From: Amycolatopsis bullii
GTDB lineage: Bacteria; Actinomycetota; Actinomycetes; Mycobacteriales; Pseudonocardiaceae
Direction: 5' to 3'
Assembly: GCF_014654205.1 (NCBI RefSeq)
Contig: NZ_BNAW01000007.1
Coordinates: forward strand, 207,410 to 271,409
DNA length: 64,000 nucleotides
In this document: positions 8,717 through 16,844 of the stretch, piece by piece
Layout of the letters: the number at the start of each line of letters is the position of its first letter
How positions within the stretch are numbered: position 1 is the first letter of the stretch
The notes under the pieces: model-generated
The model's database searches: none
Seen by the model: only the letters and a program-made list of their open reading frames with translations
Told to the model about the DNA's origin: nothing
Translations under genes and position numbers: made by a program

Positions 8717-9787
8717 CTACCTCGCTCCGCCGGTCAGCACTCGGTAACCGCGGTGCGCCGGGGCCGCCGTGCTGTGGCGGACCACCAAGCTGGTCGCCAG
8801 TTCGAGGCGGTGGCTCTCCGGGTCCACGCCGCGGGCCAGCGAAATCGCCAGCCGGGCGCCGGCCGCCGCCATCTCCTGCAGGGGCTGGCGGACCGTGGTC
8901 AGCTCCGGGGTGAGCCAGCGGGCGATCGGCAGGTCGTCGAAGCCCACCACCGAAAGGTCGTCCGGGATGCGCAGCCCCGCGTCACGCGCCGCCTCGTACA
9001 CGCCGAGTGCCTGCAGGTCGCTGCCGGCGAAGACCGCCGTCGGCCGGTCCGGGAGGGTGAGCAGTGACGCCAGCTCCCGGTAACCGGCGCGGACGTGGAA
9101 GTCGCCGCGGCGCACCAGCGCCGGGTCGAACGCCAGGCCGGCCGTCTCCAGTGCCGTGCGGTACCCGTCGATCCGGGCCCGGCTGCACAGGACCCCTTCC
9201 GGACCGCCGATCATCGCGATCCGGCGGTGGCCCAGGTCGATCAGGTGCCGGGTGGCCGTCAGCCCGCCCTGCCAGTTCGTGGCCCCGATCGAGGGCGTCT
9301 CCGGCCCCGGCGCGCCGGCCGGGTCGACCACGACCAGCGGGATGTCCCGGGCCCGCAGCTTCGCCAGCTGCCCGCCGGTGAAGTCCGAGCACACCGAGAC
9401 GATGCCGACCGGCCGCCGGGCGAGGACGCTCTCCAGCCAGCTCTGCCCGGGCGTGTGCCGGCCCGACGAATCGGCCAGCACCACCGCCATTCCGTTTTCA
9501 CGGGCAACGCACTCGACCCCGCGGATGATTTCAAGAGCCCACGTGCTTTCGAGTTCGTGGAACATCAGTTCCAGCAGCCGGGAACGGCGGGAACGTTCGT
9601 CGGCCCGCCGCCGGTACCCGTATTTCCCGATGACGGCTTCGACGCGGGCGCGGGTGCTTTCGGCGACGTCGGGACGGCCGTTCAGCACTTTCGAAACTGT
9701 CGGGACGGAGACACCGGTCTCGGCGGCGATCCGGGCGATGGTCACCCGGGACTCGGTCGGCTCGAGCTCGTCAGACTTCGTTGTCAT
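8717..9787 (-). CDS. LacI family transcriptional repressor of the GH10 xylanase
   Basis: A 356-residue LacI-type regulator. The helix-turn-helix (VTIARIAAETGVSVPTVSKVL) begins near residue 15, and the effector domain shows DRPTAVFAGSDLQALG and VVGFDDLPIARWL. It is divergent from the GH10 xylanase gene with only 80 bp between the start codons, so it probably represses that gene and itself. Its promoter (TTTCAA-17-TAGAAT) puts the transcription start at the ATG, so the mRNA is likely leaderless. The effector is probably xylose or a xylo-oligosaccharide, by neighbourhood only. Confidence 0.88.
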   Translation of the reverse strand: MTTKSDELEPTESRVTIARIAAETGVSVPTVSKVLNGRPDVAESTRARVEAVIGKYGYRRRADERSRRSRLLELMFHELESTWALEIIRGVECVARENGMAVVLADSSGRHTPGQSWLESVLARRPVGIVSVCSDFTGGQLAKLRARDIPLVVVDPAGAPGPETPSIGATNWQGGLTATRHLIDLGHRRIAMIGGPEGVLCSRARIDGYRTALETAGLAFDPALVRRGDFHVRAGYRELASLLTLPDRPTAVFAGSDLQALGVYEAARDAGLRIPDDLSVVGFDDLPIARWLTPELTTVRQPLQEMAAAGARLAISLARGVDPESHRLELATSLVVRHSTAAPAHRGYRVLTGGAR

Positions 9788-9794
9788 GACGGAG

Positions 9795-9823
9795 ATTCTA
9801 GGTCATCGAAACCTGATTTGAAA
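9795..9823 (-). promoter_or_regulatory. Leaderless promoter of the LacI gene
   Basis: On the minus strand TTTCAA, a 17-nt spacer and a strong TAGAAT -10 box (9800-9795). Seven bases then lead to the ATG at 9787, so transcription should begin at the start codon. Confidence 0.5.
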
Positions 9824-9838
9824 CGGTTGGAAAGTTTC
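9807..9838. promoter_or_regulatory. GAAA-N-TTTC operator cluster upstream of the xylanase
   Basis: GAAAGTTTC at 9830-9838 is a perfect GAAA-N-TTTC dyad. Half-sites CGAAAC (9807-9812) and GAAAC (9820-9824) lie upstream. Dyads of the GAAA/TTTC and CGAA-N-TTCG type have been reported in streptomycete xylanase and bxl promoters, which fits control by the adjacent LacI protein. Confidence 0.5.
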
Positions 9839-9867
9839 GGAACACTATTGTCTCACGGAGGGTGAAG

Positions 9868-10884
9868 ATGTCGGGAAGAATTCCTAAGAAACGCGTCCTC
9901 GCGACGGTCGCGGCCGTCATGGGTATTGCCGCGTGGCAGGCGCCTGCCGCGTCGGCGTCGGTGCCGCTGCAATACACCACGAACCGTTACGTCGGCAGTG
10001 CGGTGGCCGCGGCGTACCTGGCTTCGGAAACCGATTACCGGGCGGTGCTCACGCGCGAATTCGACAACGTGACGCCGGAGAACGAGATGAAGTGGGGCAC
10101 GATCGAAGCCGTGCGGGGCCAGTACGACTGGTCCGGCGCGGACGCGATCGTCCGGTACGCGCAGACGCACCACAAGACCGTCCGCGGGCACACGCTGGTC
10201 TGGCACTCCCAGCTCCCGGACTGGGTCGGCGCGCTGCCCGCCGACGAGCTCCGCCGGGTCCTGCGCGACCACGTCACCACGGAAGTCAAGCGGTACAAGG
10301 GGAAGATCCGCGCCTGGGACGTCGTCAACGAGATCTTCAACGAAGACGGCACCTGGCGCGACACCGTCTTCCACCAGAAGCTCGGCGAGGGCTTCGTCGC
10401 CGACGTCTTCCGCTGGGCGCACGCGGCCGACCCGCACGCCAAGCTGTACATCAACGACTACAACATCGAAGGGATCAACCCGAAGAGCGACGCGGTGTAC
10501 AACCTGGTGAAGACGCTGCGGCGGCAGGGCGTGCCGATCAGCGGCGTCGGCATCCAGGGGCACCTGTCCATCCAGTACGGCTTCCCCGGCCAGTACCGCG
10601 AGAACCTGGCCCGGTTCGCCAAGATCGGCGTGGAGACCGCGGTCACCGAGGCCGACGTCCGGATCCCGACCCCGCCCGACGCGGCCAAGCTCGCCACCCA
10701 GGCGAGCTACTTCGGTCAGCTGTGGGACGGCTGCCACGCCGTCCGCAAGTGCGTCGAGTTCACGACGTGGGGCTTCACGGACCGGCACTCGTGGGTCCCG
10801 GACGTCTTCCCCGGTGAAGGCGCGGCCTGCCTGTTCGACGAGAACCTGCGCCCGAAGCCGGCGTACTTCGCCCTCAACCCCTGA
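9868..10884 (+). CDS. Secreted GH10 endo-1,4-beta-xylanase
   Basis: A 338-residue glycoside hydrolase family 10 xylanase that cuts the xylan backbone outside the cell. The signal peptide (KKRVLATVAAVMGIAAWQAPAA) precedes a single catalytic barrel. WDVVNE carries the acid/base Glu155 and TAVTEADV the nucleophile Glu261; the usual TELD is TEAD here. TPENEMKW and HTLVWHSQLPDW are conserved substrate-cleft motifs. ATG 9868 is preferred over GTG 9862 because GGAGGG at 9857-9862 then sits 5 nt upstream. There is no carbohydrate-binding module. The 3' end overlaps the convergent deacetylase gene by 11 bp. Confidence 0.93.
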   Translation: MSGRIPKKRVLATVAAVMGIAAWQAPAASASVPLQYTTNRYVGSAVAAAYLASETDYRAVLTREFDNVTPENEMKWGTIEAVRGQYDWSGADAIVRYAQTHHKTVRGHTLVWHSQLPDWVGALPADELRRVLRDHVTTEVKRYKGKIRAWDVVNEIFNEDGTWRDTVFHQKLGEGFVADVFRWAHAADPHAKLYINDYNIEGINPKSDAVYNLVKTLRRQGVPISGVGIQGHLSIQYGFPGQYRENLARFAKIGVETAVTEADVRIPTPPDAAKLATQASYFGQLWDGCHAVRKCVEFTTWGFTDRHSWVPDVFPGEGAACLFDENLRPKPAYFALNP

Positions 10885-11416
10885 CCGGACCGGGGCGCAG
10901 CCCGCGCTCGGTGAGCGCGGCGAGGATGCGGGGGACCGCATCGAGGGTGGCCGGGCGGCCTTCGTGCATCAGCACGACGCCGCCCGGCTGCGCTTGCCCG
11001 GCCGCGGCGACGATCTCGTCCGCGGAGCACCCCGCCCAGTCGCGGGTGTCGACCGTCCACAGCACCTCGGTCAGTCCTTGTGCCGCAACGGTTTCCGCGA
11101 CGGCGGGGCCGGTGTCGCCGTAGGGTGGCCGGAACAGGACCGGGCGGGTGCCGGTGAGCTCGGCGAGGAGGTCCTGCGTGCGCCGGACCTCCTCGTCGCG
11201 CGCCGGACGATCGAGCGTGGTCAGCCGCGGGTGGGTCCAGGTGTGGTTGCCGATCTCGTGCCCGGCCGCGGCGATCGCCCGCACCAGCGCCGGATGCGCC
11301 TCGGCGTGCTCGCCCCACAGGAAGAACGTCGCCCGCGTGCCGCCGAGGGCGGCCAGCAGCGCCGGGGTCGTCTCCGGGTACGGGCCGTCGTCGAAGGTCA
11401 GGGCGACGGTGTCCAT
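10874..11416 (-). CDS. NodB-type polysaccharide deacetylase (CE4), cytosolic
   Basis: A 180-residue minimal NodB domain. It has the CE4 motifs TFDDGP (metal-binding and catalytic Asp), HTWTHP (metal His pair) and RPPYGD, then WTVDTRDW and LMHEG near the C-terminus. There is no signal peptide or membrane segment, so a secreted acetylxylan-esterase role is unlikely; the substrate may be an intracellular amino-sugar or lipid-linked intermediate. The ATG overlaps the desaturase stop by one base (TGATG), so the two are probably co-translated. Its own stop lies inside the 3' end of the convergent xylanase gene. Confidence 0.82.
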   Translation of the reverse strand: MDTVALTFDDGPYPETTPALLAALGGTRATFFLWGEHAEAHPALVRAIAAAGHEIGNHTWTHPRLTTLDRPARDEEVRRTQDLLAELTGTRPVLFRPPYGDTGPAVAETVAAQGLTEVLWTVDTRDWAGCSADEIVAAAGQAQPGGVVLMHEGRPATLDAVPRILAALTERGLRPGPVRG

Positions 11417-12348
11417 CAGCGGGCCAGCGCGGCCAGCCGCTTCGCCGTCGGCCAGCGGACGTTCCACGCCCAGCCCAGCTTCTCGAACACCCAGATCACC
11501 CGGGCGGAGACGTCGAGCTGGCCGCGCAGCACGCCGTGGCGCGCCGACGTCGGGTCCGCGTGGTGGGTGTTGTGCCAGGACTCGCCCATCGACAGGATGG
11601 CCAGCGGCCAGAAGTTCGCCGAGCGGTCGCGGCTGGCGAAGGGGCGTTCGCCGATCATGTGGCAGATCGAGTTGACCGACCACGTCACGTGGTGCTGGAA
11701 GGAGACGCGCGCCAGGCCCGCCCACAGGAACGCGGTCAGCGCGCCCCACCACGACAGCGTGATCAGGCCGCCGAGCAGCGGCGGGAGCAGCAGGCTCACC
11801 ACCACCCACAGCGGGAAGAGCCGGTCGACGACGCGCAGGTCGCGGTCGGCGGCCAGGTCCGGGGCGAACCGGTCGACGTTGGTCTTGTCGCGGCCGAAGA
11901 GCCAGCCCATGTGCGCGTGCCAGAACCCGCGGGCGAGCGCCACCGGCGAGGTCCCGAACAGCCACGGCGAGTGCGGGTCGCCCTCGCGGTCGGAGAAGGC
12001 GTGGTGCCGGCGGTGGTCGGCGACCCAGACGAGCACCGGGCCCTGCGCGGCGAGCCCGCCGGCGATGGCCAGCGCGATCCGCAGCGCCCGCTTCGCGCGG
12101 AAGGAGCCGTGGGTGAAGTAGCGGTGGTAGCCGACGGTGATGCCGAGTGTCGACACCACGAAGAACGCGCCGGCGATCGTGAGGTCGAGCCAGCTGACGC
12201 CCCAGCCCCAGAACACCGGGACGGCGACGGCCAGCGCCACGAACGGGACCAGCAGGAACGTGCGGATGGTGATGAGCTCGGGGATCGTCTGCTTGCCGGA
12301 GAGCACGGGTTTCGGAACCGGCCGGGCAGCCTTCACGGAGGCGGTCAT
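11416..12348 (-). CDS. Membrane fatty acid (acyl) desaturase
   Basis: A 310-residue di-iron acyl desaturase, probably delta-9. Three histidine boxes are present: HRYFTH, HRRHH and HNTHH. At least four hydrophobic segments flank them, including FLLVPFVALAVAVPVFWGW and LFPLWVVVSLLLPPLL. It uses molecular oxygen and an electron donor to insert a cis double bond into an acyl chain at the membrane. Nearby at 12935-15594 are two genes that convert delta-9 chains to 10-methyl chains, so this enzyme could supply their substrate; that link is inference. It is the first gene of a two-gene unit with the NodB protein. Confidence 0.88.
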   Translation of the reverse strand: MTASVKAARPVPKPVLSGKQTIPELITIRTFLLVPFVALAVAVPVFWGWGVSWLDLTIAGAFFVVSTLGITVGYHRYFTHGSFRAKRALRIALAIAGGLAAQGPVLVWVADHRRHHAFSDREGDPHSPWLFGTSPVALARGFWHAHMGWLFGRDKTNVDRFAPDLAADRDLRVVDRLFPLWVVVSLLLPPLLGGLITLSWWGALTAFLWAGLARVSFQHHVTWSVNSICHMIGERPFASRDRSANFWPLAILSMGESWHNTHHADPTSARHGVLRGQLDVSARVIWVFEKLGWAWNVRWPTAKRLAALAR

Positions 12349-12583
12349 GCACTACTCGATTCGAGGTCTACGCCGCGCGGGGGGCGCGGGAGGCCGGGGG
12401 CGGGAACACCCGGCGGTCAGCGGTCTGGCGGGTGGCCGGGCGGGTCGCCGCTCCTGCCGGCGATCGGCCTCAAGGCCACGGTGCGAGAGTGAGGCCGGCC
12501 GGACGCCGGCATACGGGGGTGCTCTCGTACCTCACCCACGTTACCGGACTGTTGTGAATCCGCAGTGTGGCAGCCGACGAGAA
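12349..12583. other. Intergenic stretch upstream of the desaturase
   Basis: About 235 bp between the desaturase start and the cold-shock gene terminator. It must hold the desaturase promoter, but no -35/-10 pair is convincing. A GC-rich segment lies at 12370-12440. No gene is supported. Confidence 0.4.
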
Positions 12584-12614
12584 AGGCCCCCGCCCCTGGT
12601 CGGGGCGAGGGCCT
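12584..12614 (-). terminator. Hairpin terminator of the cold-shock gene
   Basis: Read on the minus strand, AGGCCCTCGCCCC pairs with GGGGCGGGGGCCT around a short loop, followed by TTCTC. It starts 17 nt after the stop codon of the cold-shock gene. Confidence 0.7.
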
Positions 12615-12630
12615 CAGGCTGCCTCGTGGC

Positions 12631-12834
12631 TCAGATGACGCTGACGCGCTGGGCCTGCGGGCCCTTCTGGCCCTGGCCGATTTCGAACTCCACGCGCTGA
12701 CCCTCGTCGAGCGACTTGAAGCCGCTGCCCTGGATCTCGGAGTAGTGGACGAACACGTCCGGACCCCCGCCGTCCTGCGCGATGAAGCCGAAGCCCTTTT
12801 CGCCGTTGAACCACTTGACACTGCCCTGAGCCAT
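12631..12834 (-). CDS. CspA family cold-shock protein
   Basis: A 67-residue single cold-shock domain (OB fold). Both RNA-binding motifs are intact: KGFGFI (RNP1) and VFVHYSEI (RNP2). The N-terminus [10 protein letters not shown] is the family norm, so ATG 12834 is chosen over the in-frame ATG 12840. It is a cytosolic RNA chaperone, monocistronic, with its own terminator. Confidence 0.95.
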   Translation of the reverse strand: MAQGSVKWFNGEKGFGFIAQDGGGPDVFVHYSEIQGSGFKSLDEGQRVEFEIGQGQKGPQAQRVSVI

Positions 12835-12934
12835 ACCCATACCTACTCTTTGTTGTGAGCCTGGATGTCCCATTCGGACACCCGGTCTCCCCACCATCCT
12901 CGCATCACCCGCGCCGCGTGGCCACCCCCGGTGG

Positions 12935-14200
12935 TCAAACTCCCCAATCGGGGCGCAGCGGCATGCCCATCCCGCCCTCGCTGTCGGTCCGCACGCCGAG
13001 GATGTGGTGCAGTTCGATCTCGCGGCGTTCGAAGGCCAGCCGGCAGGCCGCGAGGTAGAGCGCCCACACCCGGCTGCGCCCGGCACCGGCCTCGGCGACG
13101 GCTTCGTCCCAGTGCTCGTCGAGGTTGGCGCACCAGCCGGCCAGCGTCTTCGCGTAGTGCTCCCGGAAGTTCTCCGAGTGGCGCACCTCCAGTCCGGCGT
13201 CGTGCATGGCCGTCATGAGCTCGCCCGGTGCCTCCAGCTCGCCGTCCGGGAAGACGTAGCGGTCGATGAACCCGCGCGAGCGGTGCGCGACGCTCGTGTC
13301 CGGGTTGGTGATGCAGTGGTTGAGCAGCCGTCCGTGCGCCTTGAGCTTGCCGGCCAGGAAGCGGAAGTAGCCGGGGACGTTGCGGGCGCCGATGTGCTCG
13401 GTCAGGCCGATCGACGAGATCGCGTCGAACCCGGTCTCGGTGACGTCTCGGTAGTCCTGGTGCCGGATCTCGGCGCGGTCGGCGAGGCCGAGCGCGACGA
13501 TGTTCTTCTGCGCCCACTGGGCTTGTTCACGCGAAAGGGTGACGCCGATGGCCTCGACGCCGTAGTGCCGGACGGCGTGCGCGACCATCCCGCCCCAGCC
13601 GCAGCCGACGTCGAGCAGCCGCATGCCCGGCTTGAGGCCGAGCTTCCGGCAGACCAGGTCGAACTTGTGCGCCTGGGCCTCCTCCAGCGTGGCGCCCTCG
13701 TGCGGGAACACCGCGCACGTGTAGGCCATCGACGGGCCGAGGACCAGCTCGTAGAACCGGTTGGACACGTCGTAGTGGCTCGAAATGGCTTCGCTGTCCC
13801 GCGCCTTCGAGTGCCGCAGCGCGGTCATCCCGCGCCGGAACCGGCTCGGGTGCTCCTCGGCCGGCGGCTTCACCAGCCGCAGGTGCCGCGGGCCGAGCCT
13901 GCGCAGCAGCCACAGCCGGTCGGCCGGGGTGAGCTGGTCGACCTGCGTGGCCAGCGCGCGCAACGCCGTGTAGAGGTCTCCCTGCACCTCGAGCGCGCCG
14001 GCGACGTACGCGCGGGCGAGGCCGAGGTCGCCGGGGGAGGACATCAGGTAGTCCAGCGCCAGCGGCGAGCGCACCTCGATGGCCACCGGCGCGTCGGCCG
14101 GGCCGCTGCGGCTGCCGTCGTAGGCGGTGATCGACACCTCGGCGCGGGGGCCGAGCAGCCGTTCGAAGACGGCGCCGACGGTGATGCTTTCCTGGGTCAC
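12935..14200 (-). CDS. Cyclopropane synthase-like SAM methyltransferase (TmsB/BfaB/UfaA1 type)
   Basis: A 421-residue member of the cyclopropane-fatty-acyl-phospholipid synthase family. An N-terminal lipid-binding region (residues 1-130) precedes the methyltransferase fold with [10 protein letters not shown] (195-204) and [10 protein letters not shown]. In mycobacteria and corynebacteria the same methyltransferase, paired with an FAD oxidoreductase, makes 10-methyl branched (tuberculostearic type) chains from delta-9 acyl phospholipids, and here the FAD gene sits 11 bp upstream. GTG 14200 is chosen because AAAGGA lies 6 nt upstream; an ATG at 14230 would overlap the upstream gene and lacks such a site. 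No lipobox or signal is seen. Confidence 0.85.
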   Translation of the reverse strand: MTQESITVGAVFERLLGPRAEVSITAYDGSRSGPADAPVAIEVRSPLALDYLMSSPGDLGLARAYVAGALEVQGDLYTALRALATQVDQLTPADRLWLLRRLGPRHLRLVKPPAEEHPSRFRRGMTALRHSKARDSEAISSHYDVSNRFYELVLGPSMAYTCAVFPHEGATLEEAQAHKFDLVCRKLGLKPGMRLLDVGCGWGGMVAHAVRHYGVEAIGVTLSREQAQWAQKNIVALGLADRAEIRHQDYRDVTETGFDAISSIGLTEHIGARNVPGYFRFLAGKLKAHGRLLNHCITNPDTSVAHRSRGFIDRYVFPDGELEAPGELMTAMHDAGLEVRHSENFREHYAKTLAGWCANLDEHWDEAVAEAGAGRSRVWALYLAACRLAFERREIELHHILGVRTDSEGGMGMPLRPDWGV

Positions 14201-14211
14201 GTTCGTTCCTT

Positions 14212-15594
14212 TCACCGGCGGCGGACGCATTTTTCGTAGAGGCCGAGCAGCCGCTCGCGCGGGTCGTAGGTGCGCTTGAGCTCCCGGTAGGCGTCACCGT
14301 TGTAGAGCCGCCAGAACTCGTCCTCGGTGTAGAAGCTGTCCGAGTAGAGCGACTTGTGCCCGCCGAGGCGGTTGACCTCGGCTTCGATCATCCGGTTGTG
14401 CACGCCGTCGCGCTCGCCCGGGTCCAGCGGCACGGCCGACCAGAACCCGAAGTTGACGTAGAGCTCCTCGGGGTCCAGTTCGTACAGCGGCCAGCGGACG
14501 CCGCCGGGCCGCTGGCGCAGCGGGCAGATCCAGACCGGGCTGATCGGGATCTCCCGTTCGAAGAACTCGAGGAACTCCGCGGCCCGGTCCAGCGGGACCT
14601 CGATGTCCTGCACGATCGTCTCCTCCGGCGGGAGGCGCCGGAGCTTCAGCAGCCGCTCGGCGATGCGGAACCGCCGGTCGAGCGCGACGGCCTTCCAGTA
14701 CACCGAGGACCGCAGGAACCGGCGGCCGAGCAGCAGCCGGGGCAGCCGGTGCTGGACGCCGAACGCGCGCGAGCACCAGAACCAGTCGGTGTCCCAGCGC
14801 CAGAGGTAGTCCCGGGTGGTGAGGTGGTCGGTCTCGCGCCGCTGGATGGAGCGGTAGTAGATGTCCAGCCAGGTGTAGTCGCTGGTGGCGGGCGCGGTGT
14901 CGCGGAACGTCCCGAGCGTCAGGTACAGCTCGTCCGGGCCGAAGACCGTGCCGTCGACGAAGTCGTGCTCTCCGCTGTCACAGGCCTCGCGCAGGGCGCC
15001 GAAGTAGGTGTCCCGGTCGCGGAAGCGGACGTGCCGGAGCTCGACGAACGGTTTGACCGGTTCCAGCAGGATCTTCAGCCGCAGCGCGTAGCCGAGGGTG
15101 CCGTAGGAGTTCGGGAAACCGTGGAACAGGTCGCGGTGCTCGTTGTCCGGCGTGGCCAGCACGATCCGGCCGTCCCCGGTGAGGATCTCGAGCTCCAGTA
15201 CCGACTCGTGCGGCATGCCGTTGCGGAAGGACGAGGACTCGATGCCGAGGCCGGTCACCGCGCCGCCGAGCGTGATGGTCTTCAGCTGGGGCACGACCAG
15301 CGGCATCAGCCCGTGCGGCAGGGTGGCGTCGACGAGCTGTTCGTAGGTGACCATCCCTTCGACGTCGGCGGTGCGGGTATCGGGGTCGACGTGCAGCACG
15401 TGGGTGAAGCCGGAGACGTCCAGCCCGGGGTGCTTCGCGGCGGCCCGGGAGCGGAACAGGTTGGAGGTCCGCTTCGCGAGCCGGACGGTCGCTTCGCCGT
15501 CGATCGCGGTGAGCTGCTGTCTCAGTGCGTCGACACGGGCTTCGTGCTCGGGGAACGCCGGGGCGGCCGGCGCCCCGGCCTGATCGATGGTCAC
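14212..15594 (-). CDS. FAD-binding oxidoreductase (TmsA/BfaA, Rv0449c type)
   Basis: A 460-residue protein of the FAD-linked oxidase (VAO/DWARF1-like) superfamily. The FAD-binding PCMH region contains VEGMVTYEQLVDATLPHGL, then the ITLGGAVTGLGIESSSFRNG flavin loop, then GTLGYALRLKI. In the characterised pathway this partner reduces the methylene-bridged acyl intermediate to a 10-methyl chain with NAD(P)H. It starts with GTG at 15594 and lies 11 bp upstream of the methyltransferase, so the two form an operon. Alkylglycerone-phosphate synthase or decaprenyl-ribose oxidase relatives share the fold, but the gene partner favours the fatty-acid role. Confidence 0.82.
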   Translation of the reverse strand: MTIDQAGAPAAPAFPEHEARVDALRQQLTAIDGEATVRLAKRTSNLFRSRAAAKHPGLDVSGFTHVLHVDPDTRTADVEGMVTYEQLVDATLPHGLMPLVVPQLKTITLGGAVTGLGIESSSFRNGMPHESVLELEILTGDGRIVLATPDNEHRDLFHGFPNSYGTLGYALRLKILLEPVKPFVELRHVRFRDRDTYFGALREACDSGEHDFVDGTVFGPDELYLTLGTFRDTAPATSDYTWLDIYYRSIQRRETDHLTTRDYLWRWDTDWFWCSRAFGVQHRLPRLLLGRRFLRSSVYWKAVALDRRFRIAERLLKLRRLPPEETIVQDIEVPLDRAAEFLEFFEREIPISPVWICPLRQRPGGVRWPLYELDPEELYVNFGFWSAVPLDPGERDGVHNRMIEAEVNRLGGHKSLYSDSFYTEDEFWRLYNGDAYRELKRTYDPRERLLGLYEKCVRRR

Positions 15595-15680
15595 GAAGTC
15601 GATCCTGCCTCACGCGGACGGCGGACGCACTGCGCCGCCAGGGCACGGTTTTCCCGCCCGTCCCGAGTGGTGGGAACGGC

Positions 15681-16220
15681 TCAGGCGACGGCACGGAGCG
15701 GAGTCTGCCCGTCGAGGAGCGATTCCGCGTCGGCGAGGAAGGCGTCGATCTGCCGCAGCCGATCGGCGGTGCGCCGCTCGATCGCGGCCAGCCGGTCGGC
15801 ACGCTGCCGGGCGTCGTCGACGATCCGGTAGGCCCGCGCGCGGGCGTCGGCGGTGCGCCGGTCCGCGGCCTCTTCCGCGTCCCGGATGATCGCGGCGGCC
15901 CGCTCCCGGGCCGTCTCGACGATTCCGCCGGCTTCCGCGTGCGCCAGTTCGAGCAGGTGGCGGACGCGGTCCCCGACGGCGGCCGGGTCGGCGGGCGTGC
16001 GGCACAGCCGGTCGGTGCGGGCGCTCAGCTCGGCGTGGTCGGCACGGGCCCGTTCGAGCTGCCGCGCGAGGTGTTCGGCCTCGGCGACGGCCGCGTCGCG
16101 ATCGGTGGTGAGCAGGCGGATTTCGGCGAGGAGCTCATCGATCCGCTCGTCGACCTGCTCGCGGTCGTAGCCGCGGAACGTCAGCGCGAAGCTCTCGGGC
16201 AGGGGCAGTGGCGCCGTCAT
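15681..16220 (-). CDS. DivIVA-like coiled-coil protein
   Basis: A 179-residue protein. Its N-terminus (ESFALTFRGYDREQVDERIDELLAEI) matches the membrane-curvature-sensing DivIVA motif, where F and RGY are typical. Two coiled coils follow, at about residues 25-70 and 85-165, rich in A, E and R. DivIVA/Wag31 relatives organise polar growth or septation; this is a short accessory version and not the essential paralogue. Its ATG overlaps the stop of the upstream DUF6292 gene (ATGA), so their products are made together. Its role is unknown. Confidence 0.7.
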   Translation of the reverse strand: MTAPLPLPESFALTFRGYDREQVDERIDELLAEIRLLTTDRDAAVAEAEHLARQLERARADHAELSARTDRLCRTPADPAAVGDRVRHLLELAHAEAGGIVETARERAAAIIRDAEEAADRRTADARARAYRIVDDARQRADRLAAIERRTADRLRQIDAFLADAESLLDGQTPLRAVA

Positions 16221-16654
16221 CGGGCGACGGCGGGCCGGCGCAGCAGCGCGGCGAGCGCGGTGGCGTCGCCCGCGCTCCGGAGCTTGACCGGGTCGGGTCG
16301 TCCCACGGTGTGGTCGTCTTCGTGCAGGGCGGTGACGAACCGCGCGACCCGGCGCGGCGACGGCGCGACGGTGGGGCCGCCGAGGTAGCGCAGGACGATC
16401 AGGTCCTCACCGGAGTGCGTCTCGATCGCCGCCGCCCAGCCGCGTTCCTCGTCCCACAGCAGGGCCACGTCCCGGTCGGGGTAGTGCGGCAGCCGGGTGT
16501 CGAGGGCGACGTAGGCCGAAACCGGGCCGTCGTGGTCGAGGGTGCACGACTCGAGGCCGATCCCGAGCTCGGCGGTGACGTCGCGGAGGTAGTCGAGCAG
16601 CGCGGGGACGGCGGGGTGCTGGTAACCGGTCGGGAGTTCGATCGATGCGGTCAC
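16217..16654 (-). CDS. DUF6292 family protein (copy 1)
   Basis: A 145-residue soluble protein with the DUF6292 pattern: GIGLESCTLDHDGPVSAYVALD, then DVALLWDEERGWAAAIE, then LRYLGG. Function is not established. A near-identical arrangement is found in the divergent protein at 16845 (GVGLESCTLDAG... LVWDEVHGWAAAIEG). GTG 16654 lies 31 nt below a predicted transcription start. It is translationally coupled to the DivIVA-like gene, which hints at a cell-envelope or growth-zone link; that is inference. Confidence 0.75.
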   Translation of the reverse strand: MTASIELPTGYQHPAVPALLDYLRDVTAELGIGLESCTLDHDGPVSAYVALDTRLPHYPDRDVALLWDEERGWAAAIETHSGEDLIVLRYLGGPTVAPSPRRVARFVTALHEDDHTVGRPDPVKLRSAGDATALAALLRRPAVAR

Positions 16655-16691
16655 GGGGGTGTGTCGCCTTTCTCTCTCTGCGGATACCTCG

Positions 16692-16720
16692 GTTCTAACA
16701 TGTCGTCGTTTCGATGACAA
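16692..16720 (-). promoter_or_regulatory. Promoter of the DUF6292-DivIVA-like operon
   Basis: On the minus strand TTGTCA (16720-16715), exactly 17 nt, then TAGAAC (16697-16692). The predicted start is near 16685, 31 nt before the GTG. A near-perfect dyad covers its -35 and spacer. Confidence 0.6.
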
Positions 16721-16747
16721 GTGAGATGTCGCCGGATAGACGACATC
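16700..16747. promoter_or_regulatory. Cluster of TGTCGTC/GACGACA dyads between DUF6292 paralogues
   Basis: The dyad at 16701-16719 has arms TGTCGTCG and CGATGACA around TTT, with one mismatched arm pair. ATGTCGTC (16700-16707) also pairs with GACGACAT (16739-16746), and GATGTCG (16725-16731) pairs with CGACATC (16741-16747). These nested repeats look like cooperative operator sites shared by the divergent genes. No known regulator motif is recognised. Confidence 0.6.
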
Positions 16748-16844
16748 ACTGTCCGGTTCGCCGGGATTGAACAGCGTGTAACCGGGGTACCCGATCGGGG
16801 GACCGCGGAGGATCCCGCGGCCGGACGGGGAAAGCGAGGCGGCG

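Noticed and set aside
8634..8747. A 37-codon GTG frame reading VGTDSSGARIVLNDS
   Set aside because: It looks peptide-like but has no Shine-Dalgarno and no family, and its end overlaps the LacI 3' end antisense. It may be a remnant; not supported as a gene.
9689..9696. TTTCGAAA palindrome inside the LacI gene, resembling the xylanase operator
   Set aside because: It is explained by the conserved VSK codons of the LacI helix-turn-helix. It is a coding coincidence unless footprinting shows otherwise.
10874..12352. A single open frame covering both the desaturase and deacetylase region
   Set aside because: Only its last 180 codons match a family (NodB). The upstream part is the wrong frame of the desaturase, which has all three His boxes in its own frame.
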